Source: Croceicoccus sp. (GTDB taxonomy: Bacteria > Pseudomonadota > Alphaproteobacteria > Sphingomonadales > Sphingomonadaceae). From it: a stretch of DNA of 7,641 nucleotides. The stretch spans positions 1 to 7,641 of the forward strand of contig JAPYSD010000154.1 of assembly GCA_029936705.1 (NCBI GenBank). The letters run 5' to 3'. Below the pieces are notes generated by a model that was not told where the DNA came from, searched no databases, and was given only the letters and a program-made list of their open reading frames with translations. A program made the translations under genes and the position numbers. This document shows positions 1-5,459 of this stretch, piece by piece (position 1 is the stretch's first letter; every line of letters starts with the position of its first letter).

Positions 1-296
1 AGGTCACGCTGCGTGGCCGCGTGCTCGCGATCGGCGGGCTCAAGGAAAAGCTGCTGGCTGCGCTGCGCGGGGGCATCACCACCGTGCTGATCCCCGAAGA
101 GAACAAGAAGGACCTGGTCGAGATTCCGGCCAATATCGTCGAGCGTCTGGAGATCATCCCGGTCGAGCATGTCGACGAAGTGCTGGCCCGCGCGCTCGCC
201 GAACCGGTCGCTCCGATCGAATGGAGCGAGGAAGACGACCTGGCCAGCCAGCCGACGGGCCTGACGCCGGGCGGATTGTCACCGACCGCGCATTGA
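1..296 (+). CDS. lon: Lon ATP-dependent serine protease, C-terminal end (5' truncated)
   Basis: This is the end of the proteolytic (S16) domain of Lon, the cytoplasmic AAA+ protease that degrades damaged and regulatory proteins. The frame is open from base 3 to the TGA at 294-296, giving 97 visible residues; the start lies outside the window. The visible part begins VTLRGRVLAIGGLKEK, and the GGLKEK segment (bases 33-50) contains the catalytic lysine of the Ser-Lys dyad. It is followed by the conserved LLAALRGGI and VLIPEENKKDL stretches. The catalytic serine is upstream of the window. The acidic tail after the EHVDEVLARAL helix is poorly conserved in the family. A strong hairpin terminator lies just after the stop, and hup follows in the same direction, the usual lon-hup order of proteobacteria. 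Identification is secure from the sequence. Confidence 0.96.
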   Translation, partial: VTLRGRVLAIGGLKEKLLAALRGGITTVLIPEENKKDLVEIPANIVERLEIIPVEHVDEVLARALAEPVAPIEWSEEDDLASQPTGLTPGGLSPTAH

Positions 297-301
297 TAAT
301 C

Positions 302-340
302 GGCACCGGCGGCGCGCGAATCGCTCCGCCGGTGCCTTTT
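302..340 (+). terminator. Factor-independent terminator of lon
   Basis: GGCACCGGCGG (302-312) pairs perfectly with CCGCCGGTGCC (326-336) around a 13-base loop, and TTTT follows at 337-340. It starts six bases after the lon stop codon, so it separates lon from hup transcription. Confidence 0.88.
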
Positions 341-612
341 CATGGCCTAGTCCCGGTCGTGTTCGGGCAGTCAGAACGCGTTGTGCGCCGCAGCAATCCG
401 CCCAAGTCCGTGCTGCAGCCGCTCAACTCGTCGTGTCTGATGCCGCATTCGTTCAAAAAATCGCGGTTTTTGGCCAATTCGGGGCATGTTTTGGCTTTGA
501 CAGTCCGACAAAAAATGCTCACTTGCCCGCCATCCGCGCTTGCGATTCCGGCCATGGGCCGTGGGATCGTTTCTATCGATAAAGACAAACCTGACTGAAG
601 GGGGTTTCCTAA
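341..612 (+). promoter_or_regulatory. lon-hup intergenic region with a candidate hup promoter
   Basis: No convincing gene lies here; the open frames on either strand lack family resemblance and good ribosome-binding sites. A perfect TTGACA at 497-502 is a candidate -35 box for hup, but 16-18 bases downstream there is no good TATAAT-like hexamer (TCACTT or CACTTG), so the promoter is tentative. A small palindrome, AAAAA-TCGCGG-TTTTT, sits at about 455-471 just upstream and could be an operator or a weak terminator. The hup Shine-Dalgarno sequence AAGGGGG (598-604) lies eight bases before the ATG. Long hup leaders are common, but no riboswitch fold is evident. Confidence 0.4.
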
Positions 613-885
613 ATGAACAAGAACGAGCTGATCAGCGAAGTCGCCGAGACGAGCGGACTGACGCGCAGCGACGCCACCAAGGCCGTCGAAAGCGTGTTCG
701 ACGCCATCACCGCCTCGCTCGCCAAGGGTGACGAGGTTCGCCTCGTGGGCTTCGGCACTTTCTCCGTCGCCAAGCGCAAGGCATCGACCGGTCGCAACCC
801 CCGTACCGGCGAGCCGATGACAATCAAGGCTTCGACCCAGCCCAAGTTCAAGGCCGGCAAGGGCCTCAAGGACTCGGTGAACTGA
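613..885 (+). CDS. hup: HU family DNA-binding protein
   Basis: A 90-residue histone-like protein of the HU/IHF fold that binds and bends DNA without strong sequence preference and compacts the nucleoid. The length matches bacterial HU exactly. The N-terminal helical dimerisation region MNKNELISEVAE is followed by the core GFGTF (residues 46-50). The beta-arm region carries GRNPRTGE (60-67), including the intercalating proline at 63, and the C-terminal part reads PKFKAGKGLKD (77-87). The ATG at 613 is fixed by a strong AAGGGGG Shine-Dalgarno sequence and by the canonical MNKNEL start. The IHF subunits differ in the arm and usually in length, so HU is preferred. Position directly after lon supports hupB-type HU. 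It is monocistronic, with its own terminator at 934-970. HU also assists many integrases, so it may serve the neighbouring element, but that is inference. Confidence 0.96.
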   Translation: MNKNELISEVAETSGLTRSDATKAVESVFDAITASLAKGDEVRLVGFGTFSVAKRKASTGRNPRTGEPMTIKASTQPKFKAGKGLKDSVN

Positions 886-900
886 GTTACCCCGTTTCGG

Positions 901-923
901 CCGCCGACCGTTACAGTCGGCGG
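901..923 (+). other. Short hairpin after hup
   Basis: CCGCCGAC (901-908) pairs perfectly with GTCGGCGG (916-923) across a seven-base loop, 15 bases after the hup stop. No T-run follows, so it is not by itself a terminator. It may protect the hup mRNA 3' end or precede the main terminator downstream. Confidence 0.6.
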
Positions 924-933
924 ACCTGCACAG

Positions 934-975
934 AAAACCGCGCGGAGGGCAAAATCCTCCGCGCGGTTTTTCGTT
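934..975. terminator. Bidirectional terminator between hup and the lipoprotein gene
   Basis: AAAACCGCGCGGAGG (934-948) and CCTCCGCGCGGTTTT (956-970) form a perfect 15-bp stem around a seven-base loop. T-rich sequence follows on the plus strand to 975. The A-run of the left arm gives a U-run when read on the minus strand. It lies between two converging genes (hup stop at 885, lipoprotein stop at 986) and can terminate both. Confidence 0.92.
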
Positions 976-985
976 TTCAGTCCGA

Positions 986-1816
986 CTAAAGCGCGATCAA
1001 AGCGGTCGGCGCGGTCTTGCTGGTTTCGTCCACCGTCCAGCGCAGGACTTTCATCCCGCCTTCGGACACTGGCCCTTCCTCCGTATTGTTGGTCAGGATC
1101 TCGCCATCCGCGCGGATCGTGAACTGGCCATCGGGCAGCACGATCTCCGGCGCCGCTTCCTTGCCGCCGTTCTGCATCGCGCCCATTGCCATCATCATCG
1201 GCAGCCCCTGGCCCATGCCGGCCTGTTCGCCGCCAAAGCCGGGCGCCTGCACGCGAACGCTGCCGTCGCTGCGCGGCGTAACCGATACGAAATGCGTCAT
1301 CGCGGGCATGTCTTCCAGCACGGGAAACAGGAAGCTGTGAGTCAGCACGCCTTCGGTCCGGTAGCGCACGTCGTAGATGCCGTCACCGCGATAGGAGACC
1401 GCGTCCCACCCGCGCATCTCGCGCAGCGTGGCGACCAGCTTTTCGGCGACTTCCGGATCGCTGGGATCGATGCCGCCGAACATCTTGAGGAACTGCTCCT
1501 TCTCGCGCGCGTCTTTGTCCTGCTCCGCTTCCCACTCTGCGCGCTGGTCCGCGGTTTCGGCGGCCGTGCAGTCGCGCGGTTCCATGTCGTCGTCAACGCA
1601 GGCTGCCTGAAACACGCCATTGCCGCCCATCGCGGCCAGCTGGTTCAGCCCCATGGTGGTGATCTCGCCCTCATAGCTGAACGCGAACGCGCCGCCCTTT
1701 GTCAGCACCAGTTCGGAAGCGAACTTGCCCGGCGTCAGGAAACAGGCCGCCAGCACAAGCGCGCAGCAGGCTGCAACGAAACCGCGCAGCGCGCGCGGGA
1801 AAGCTCCTCGATCCAT
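986..1816 (-). CDS. Predicted lipoprotein of unknown function
   Basis: A 276-residue protein starting at the ATG at 1814-1816. This start is chosen over an in-frame ATG 150 bases upstream because a strong GAGGGGG Shine-Dalgarno sequence precedes it and it places a signal peptide at the N-terminus; the longer form would overlap rlmB. The signal peptide has a basic start, a hydrophobic stretch (about residues 12-24) and the lipobox L22-A-A-C25, so it should be lipidated at Cys25 and membrane-anchored in the envelope. Residues 85-135 are highly charged and probably helical. Cys73 and Cys83 could form a disulfide. A Gly/Met-rich stretch covers about 194-218. The C-terminal part, from ILPDG-type to LRWTVDE (about 225-263), faintly recalls beta-rich LppM/DUF3153-like domains, which is only a weak impression. 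It follows rlmB with a 44-base gap and is probably co-transcribed. No function can be assigned. Confidence 0.8.
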   Translation of the reverse strand: MDRGAFPRALRGFVAACCALVLAACFLTPGKFASELVLTKGGAFAFSYEGEITTMGLNQLAAMGGNGVFQAACVDDDMEPRDCTAAETADQRAEWEAEQDKDAREKEQFLKMFGGIDPSDPEVAEKLVATLREMRGWDAVSYRGDGIYDVRYRTEGVLTHSFLFPVLEDMPAMTHFVSVTPRSDGSVRVQAPGFGGEQAGMGQGLPMMMAMGAMQNGGKEAAPEIVLPDGQFTIRADGEILTNNTEEGPVSEGGMKVLRWTVDETSKTAPTALIAL

Positions 1817-1860
1817 GTATCCCCCTCTCGGCCGCTCCAACCGGCCCCCTGTGTCCCCTT

Positions 1861-2664
1861 TTACGTTGAACGCGTTGCGCAGGCGTAAAGCGAAATGGCC
1901 GCCGCGTTGGACACGTTCAGGCTTTCGACCGTCGAACTGATCGGCAGCCGGGCGATCTGGTCGCAATGCTGCCCGATATTGTGGCGAAGTCCATCGCCTT
2001 CCGCGCCCAGCACCAGCGCAACCGGGCCCGTGGGCAGCGCTTCGGCCAGCGTCACCTCGCCGTCGCCGTCGAGGCCGATGCGCCAGTACCCGGCCTCGGC
2101 CAGCTCATCGAGCGCGCGGGCCAGGTTGACGACGCGCACCCAGGGCAGCGTTTCCAGCGCGCCCGATGCCGATCTCGCCAGCACGCCCGATTCGGGCGGG
2201 GCATGGCGGTCCTGCGTGACGATGCAGGCCGCGCCGAACGCCGCCGCCGAACGCATGATGGCGCCCACGTTATGCGGATCGGTAACCTGGTCCAGCATGA
2301 CGACCGGGGCCGCGGGATCACCCTCCAGCACGTCCTTGAGGAACAGCTCGGGCAGCGGCTCGCACTCGATGACGATGTTCTGATGCGGTGCGTCGCGGGC
2401 GACCAGCCGGGCAAGGTCGGTGTTCTGCGCAAATTCGACGCGGACATCGGGCGCAGGCTCGATTCCCTCGCCGCGAAGCTCGTCCATCATCTCGTGCGTG
2501 GTCCAGATGCGGTTGATGCTGCGGTTGGGGTTTTCCATGGCGGCGATCACGGCATGGCGGCCCCACAGCCGCACCGCGCCCTTGGTCGCGCGGCCGCTGC
2601 CCCGTCCGCCCTGCATCCGACCTGCGCGCCCGCGCAATGCTTTCTTTTCGCCCTTGTTGGCCAC
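1861..2664 (-). CDS. rlmB: SpoU/TrmH family rRNA 2'-O-methyltransferase (RlmB-like)
   Basis: A 267-residue SPOUT-class enzyme, expected to transfer a methyl group from S-adenosylmethionine to a ribose 2'-OH in RNA, probably the 23S rRNA guanosine modified by RlmB. The N-terminal substrate-binding domain opens with LWGRHAVIAAMENPNR, typical of RlmB. The three SpoU motifs follow in order: motif 1 LDQVTDPHNVGAIMR (residues 124-138), motif 2 LVLGAEGDGLR (217-227) and motif 3 PISSTVESLNVSNAAA (about 241-256). The last forms the trefoil-knot cofactor site. I chose the GTG at 2662-2664 because GAGGG sits four bases upstream and it gives a short basic tail before the fold. An ATG 48 bases downstream lacks a good Shine-Dalgarno sequence, and an upstream in-frame ATG at 2811 adds unlikely sequence. 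RlmB, TrmH and TrmL share the fold, so the exact target is inferred. Confidence 0.92.
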   Translation of the reverse strand: MANKGEKKALRGRAGRMQGGRGSGRATKGAVRLWGRHAVIAAMENPNRSINRIWTTHEMMDELRGEGIEPAPDVRVEFAQNTDLARLVARDAPHQNIVIECEPLPELFLKDVLEGDPAAPVVMLDQVTDPHNVGAIMRSAAAFGAACIVTQDRHAPPESGVLARSASGALETLPWVRVVNLARALDELAEAGYWRIGLDGDGEVTLAEALPTGPVALVLGAEGDGLRHNIGQHCDQIARLPISSTVESLNVSNAAAISLYACATRST

Positions 2665-2840
2665 TGTACCCTCGAATCCTGTTCGGCCGCATCGGCCATG
2701 AAATTGCGTATTCCACGCGCTGTTGCCAGCACCCCCATTGACAGGCAAGCGCAGCTTCGCCAAAGGGGCGCCTCTCGGCCGATCGGCTCCGGTTTCGGAG
2801 CATTTCGCCAAGGGCCTTCGGGCTCTTCATGCACCGGTGT
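2665..2840. promoter_or_regulatory. Divergent rlmB / tRNA-Tyr intergenic region
   Basis: This spacer must hold the promoters of the leftward rlmB operon and the rightward tRNA. A TTGACA at 2738-2743 on the plus strand is a candidate -35 box for the tRNA, but the hexamer 17 bases on (CAAAGG) is a poor -10. Two small hairpins lie close to the tRNA: GCTCCG/CGGAGC (2786-2801, four-base loop) and AAGGGCC-TTCG-GGCTCTT (2810-2827, one G-T pair). They may belong to the tRNA precursor leader. No gene is supported here. Confidence 0.4.
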
Positions 2841-2926
2841 GGACAGGTGGCCGAGTGGTTAAAGGCAGCAGACTGTAAATCTGCCCGCGCAAGCGTACGC
2901 TGGTTCGAATCCAGCCCTGTCCACCA
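2841..2926 (+). tRNA. tRNA-Tyr (anticodon GTA)
   Basis: An 86-base class II tRNA. The acceptor stem GGACAGG (2841-2847) pairs with CCTGTCC (2916-2922), followed by discriminator A2923 and encoded CCA (2924-2926). The anticodon stem GCAGA/TCTGC (2868-2872 / 2880-2884) encloses the loop CTGTAAA, giving anticodon GTA at 2875-2877, which reads tyrosine codons. The T arm is GCTGG-TTCGAAT-CCAGC (2899-2915). The extra arm (2885-2898) is long, as expected for bacterial tRNA-Tyr. The integrase lies downstream in the same direction, so the 3' half is the likely attachment core of the adjacent element. Confidence 0.97.
2899..2926 (+). other. Probable attachment-site core (attL) in the tRNA-Tyr 3' end
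   Basis: P4-type integrases commonly recombine within the T arm and 3' end of a tRNA and restore the tRNA with element sequence. Here the T arm, acceptor 3' strand and CCA directly abut the integrase region, so this segment is the best candidate core. I found no second copy in the window; it would be expected at the far end of the element. The exact borders cannot be set from one copy. Confidence 0.55.
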
Positions 2927-2944
2927 CCGCCCTTTCTCAGAATA

Positions 2945-2975
2945 TCCCCAAAAAGCCCTAGAAATCCCAGAAAAC
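2945..2975 (+). other. Phased A-tracts between tRNA and integrase (possible bent DNA)
   Basis: Three short A-runs at 2950-2954, 2962-2964 and 2971-2974 are centred about 10-11 bases apart, separated by CCC-containing triplets. Runs in helical phase tend to curve DNA. The position between the putative core and the repeated arm-like sites fits an integrase complex that needs the DNA bent. The middle run is only three bases, so the curvature may be modest. Confidence 0.4.
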
Positions 2976-3040
2976 CGAGGGTATTATCGCCCTCACTGTC
3001 CGCATTTAACCGCTGCAATTTGCCTGCAACCGGAACCAAG

Positions 3041-3118
3041 TGTGGGGGTAATGTGGGGGTAAAGTGGCTTACCCCCACACTTTGGTTTCGCACCTCGGTC
3101 CCGAAAAATGTGGGGGTA
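3041..3118 (+). repeat. Four copies of TGTGGGGGTA: probable integrase arm-type sites or operators
   Basis: The exact 10-mer occurs in direct orientation at 3041-3050, 3052-3061 and 3109-3118, and inverted (TACCCCCACA) at 3070-3079. The first two starts are 11 bases apart, about one helical turn. The first and the inverted copy share a longer match, AACCAAGTGTGGGGGTAA (3034-3051) against the complement of 3069-3087 with one extra A. The fourth copy lies in the ribosome-binding region of the integrase. Tyrosine recombinases with a separate N-terminal arm-binding domain, as this one has, bind short repeats of this kind beside the core site. Binding by a regulator or excisionase is an alternative. 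Confidence 0.75.
3052..3079 (+). repeat. Perfect 11-bp hairpin upstream of the integrase
   Basis: TGTGGGGGTAA (3052-3062) and TTACCCCCACA (3069-3079) pair perfectly around the six-base loop AGTGGC. The same right arm can instead pair with the first repeat copy or with the fourth copy over the integrase ribosome-binding region. No T-run follows, so it is not a standard terminator. Confidence 0.65.
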
Positions 3119-3123
3119 GAGCA

Positions 3124-4344
3124 ATGGGCAAACTCACGGCGGTGGCGGTCAAGGCTGCCTTGGCGAATCCGGGCACCTATCAGGACGGTGACGGATTATT
3201 CCTGAAAGTGGACAAACGCGGGGGTGCCTACTGGAATTTGCGACTCCAACAGGATGGTAAGCGACGAGATATCGGCGTGGGCAGCGCAAAGCTGGTGACG
3301 CTGGCCGAGGCGCGCGCGAAGGCCGCCGAACTCCGCAAGGCCGTAAAGGTTGAGAAGCGCGACGTGCTGACCGAGCGCAAAGACGAGGAAGCCGCCAAAG
3401 TCACATTCCGCGAAGCTGCTAGCCAATATCACTCGGAGAACGAGGCAGGCTGGAAAAGCGACGTCTACGGTCGCCAATGGCTGGCTAGCCTGGAGAACTA
3501 CGCCTTCCCGAAGCTGGGTGACATGACGACTGGCGGAATTACCGCTGCCGACATCATCACGGTCCTGACACCGATCTGGCAGGAAATTCCCGAAACAGCT
3601 CGCCAGGTTCGCAATCGGATTTGCGCCGTGCTGGACTACTCCCACGCCAAGGGCTGGCGCTCGACGGAGGCTCCATCGGGCAACAGCAGCCTGAAAGCGG
3701 GGCGAGGGCTGCCGCGACAGGTCAAGAAACCGGCAAACCGCAAGGCCATGCCCTATGTCGCTGTTCCTTCTTTCCTAACCGCGTTGCGGCGCAAGCCATC
3801 CTACTCGCGTCTCGCGCTCGACCTTCTCATTTTGACGGGCGTTCGCTCACAGGAAGTGCGGCTTGCTAAATGGGATGAATTCGATCTGGATCAGCGCCTT
3901 TGGACAATCCCAGCAGAACACATGAAGCGCAGCAGGGCGCACATCGTGCCGCTGTCAGAGGCGGCTCTTGCCGTGCTCGTGAAGGCCGATGCAATGCGGC
4001 TTGAGGGAGCCGAAGTGGTCTTCCCCGGCATGACCGGCAAGGCGATGTCCAATATGACGCTACTCAAGGTCATGCGAGACATGCAGGAGCCGTTCCACGT
4101 CCACGGTTTCCGCTCCAGCTTTACCGACTGGGCGGCAAACGAAGGCTTCGCCAATGCGGTGGTCGAAGCGGCACTGGCGCACAAGACGCCTGACGCCGTG
4201 CAGGCCGCCTATCGCCGTACGACATATCTGGGCACTCCGGATAATCCGGGCGCGCGGGTAAAGCTGATGGAAGCGTGGGGGAACTATTGCAGTGGTGTGG
4301 TTGCTCCCGAAGGTGCGGCAAAGCCTGACAACGATGGTCGATAA
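3124..4344 (+). CDS. int: P4-type tyrosine recombinase (integrase)
   Basis: A 406-residue site-specific recombinase that would integrate and excise the element by Holliday-junction strand exchange. The N-terminal arm-binding domain (DUF4102-like, about residues 1-80) starts MGKLTAVAVKAALANPGTYQDGDGLFLKV. A core-binding domain follows (about 95-190), then the catalytic domain. The visible catalytic set is Arg241 in TGVRSQE, Lys268 in the EHMKRSR beta-hairpin, His327 and Arg330 in HGFRSSF, His353 in LAHK, and the nucleophile Tyr363 in AAYRR. All key residues are present, so it looks active. The ATG at 3124 is preferred over an in-frame ATG at 3064 because the typical family start MxKLTxxxVK falls here and the extra 20 residues look unrelated. 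The G-rich 3112-3116 stretch may act as a weak Shine-Dalgarno sequence and coincides with a TGTGGGGGTA repeat, hinting at self-control. It lies downstream of tRNA-Tyr and reads away from it. Confidence 0.95.
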   Translation: MGKLTAVAVKAALANPGTYQDGDGLFLKVDKRGGAYWNLRLQQDGKRRDIGVGSAKLVTLAEARAKAAELRKAVKVEKRDVLTERKDEEAAKVTFREAASQYHSENEAGWKSDVYGRQWLASLENYAFPKLGDMTTGGITAADIITVLTPIWQEIPETARQVRNRICAVLDYSHAKGWRSTEAPSGNSSLKAGRGLPRQVKKPANRKAMPYVAVPSFLTALRRKPSYSRLALDLLILTGVRSQEVRLAKWDEFDLDQRLWTIPAEHMKRSRAHIVPLSEAALAVLVKADAMRLEGAEVVFPGMTGKAMSNMTLLKVMRDMQEPFHVHGFRSSFTDWAANEGFANAVVEAALAHKTPDAVQAAYRRTTYLGTPDNPGARVKLMEAWGNYCSGVVAPEGAAKPDNDGR

Positions 4345-4640
4345 ACACTACCAGAGGGCTGAATCTGAGATCATCGGCCTTCAAGCGCCCATCACGAGGA
4401 TTGTCATAGCGGTACCTGGATGGACGGCGGACATCTGGCATCACGCTTCAAAATACCTGTTGCTAGCCCGGAAGCGGACGGCCTTCTGCAGGCAAGGCAA
4501 TCTGACGAAGCAGACGGTGCCTTTTTTGAAAGTCCAGCCAGGTTCGCTTGATTGAGAACGATATCGGCTCGTGAAAACTGCCCTAGTTCCCCAAGCCAAC
4601 GCCGCTTGAAATCCGATATTGGTCGGTTAAACACAGACAA
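4345..4640. other. Integrase / membrane-protein intergenic region
   Basis: About 300 bases without a supported gene. A plus frame from the ATG at 4334 (overlapping the integrase stop) to 4555 would give 73 residues, but it has no recognisable family and no clear Shine-Dalgarno sequence. An overlapping minus frame (4404-4697) is equally anonymous. Apart from the terminator-like hairpin at 4494-4527, no repeats or promoter boxes stand out. It may be decayed sequence from an earlier gene. Confidence 0.5.
4494..4527 (+). terminator. Probable factor-independent terminator downstream of the integrase
   Basis: AAGGCA (4494-4499) pairs with TGCCTT (4518-4523), and TCTG (4501-4504) pairs with CAGA (4511-4514), around the loop ACGAAG. 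A small internal bulge (A against CGG) separates the two helices. Six Ts at 4522-4527 follow directly. It lies about 150 bases after the integrase stop and would shield the next gene from integrase transcription. Confidence 0.65.
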
Positions 4641-5399
4641 ATGGCACGACGGAAAAAACTGAACCGGCGACAAAAGAAAAAACGGCAAAATAGGCAATCC
4701 AGTCGAGTATCAGAATCGCAACAATCTCGAATAGAAGCGCTTGAAACGAAGATTCAAAAACTTGAGTCAAAGAATGATAAGGTAAAATCGTCTGGCGTTT
4801 CACTTAATCCCAGAAACATTTTGAGTGGGATCATCTACGCTATTGGGGTCATAACCGTTTTCCAAGCGGCGTCTCCAGAATCAATGAAGACGTCTGCTTC
4901 TGCTTGGTTTGGTTACGCCTACTCAATCACTGAATACGCCAGTAGATTTGTAAGCAAGGACCTTCTGGGTGGCGTCGCGGAGATCACGCCCCTTGAGATT
5001 TCTCTACTGATTTTTTCATTTATCCCAATAGCTTCGTTTATACAATCTCAATTGAAGCACCGGAGCGAGGTGTTAAATGAGTTCAGTTACGGCGCTTCCG
5101 AAATTGTGGTCATAAATGGGGTGGCTTTTGCAGTTCTTGGAATCCCTTATGTCCTCACAGATGAGCCGATCAGTCTTGTCGTTGGAGCTGTATTGATCCT
5201 GATACTTTATGGAATATTTTTTCTATTTTATTCATCATTGAGAGCTCGTGCGCCAGAGGCAAGAAAGAGATTGTCACCACGACCTTGGAAGCGGTGGGAT
5301 TACGCTGAGGCTTCTTGGGTCCGTGAACAGGCTAAAGTCGTGCTGACGGCGATTATCCTTATCGTCATCGGGAGCGGGCTGGTCTCGCAGTTCTTTTGA
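4641..5399 (+). CDS. Unrecognised five-segment membrane protein with basic N-terminus and coiled coil
   Basis: A 252-residue protein I do not recognise. The first 18 residues are mostly Lys and Arg (ARRKKLNRRQKKKR). A short amphipathic helix with heptad-spaced I31, L34, I38 and L41 (about 27-50) suggests oligomerisation. Five hydrophobic segments follow at about 59-78, 117-136, 153-172, 178-199 and 232-250. The loop at 200-230 is basic and aromatic (RKRLSPRPWKRWDY). The basic N-terminus would face the cytoplasm. Base composition is unlike the neighbours: two 60-base samples (4801-4860, 5161-5220) count 42% and 38% GC, against 68% in a hup sample (661-720). There is no clear Shine-Dalgarno sequence before the ATG at 4641, and no in-frame start lies between it and the upstream stop at 4584-4586. 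It stands alone, converging on the transfer genes, and is best read as horizontally acquired cargo. A defence, exclusion or stress role is possible but unsupported. Confidence 0.8.
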   Translation: MARRKKLNRRQKKKRQNRQSSRVSESQQSRIEALETKIQKLESKNDKVKSSGVSLNPRNILSGIIYAIGVITVFQAASPESMKTSASAWFGYAYSITEYASRFVSKDLLGGVAEITPLEISLLIFSFIPIASFIQSQLKHRSEVLNEFSYGASEIVVINGVAFAVLGIPYVLTDEPISLVVGAVLILILYGIFFLFYSSLRARAPEARKRLSPRPWKRWDYAEASWVREQAKVVLTAIILIVIGSGLVSQFF

Positions 5400-5459
5400 C
5401 CGCGAATGCGTCGTGCTCGGATGGACGAAAACGTTCTCGAAAGCGGCAAGTCAGACACA

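Noticed and set aside
1966..2862. A 298-residue plus-strand frame opposite rlmB that runs into tRNA-Tyr
   Set aside because: It is the antisense shadow of the rlmB frame, which carries all three SpoU motifs, and it ends within the tRNA.
3064..3123. Upstream integrase start adding 20 residues
   Set aside because: The family-typical N-terminus begins at 3124, and the added residues are encoded by the repeat region.
4334..4555. A 73-residue plus-strand frame overlapping the integrase stop
   Set aside because: It has no recognisable family and no clear ribosome-binding site, and the terminator-like hairpin at 4494-4527 lies inside it.
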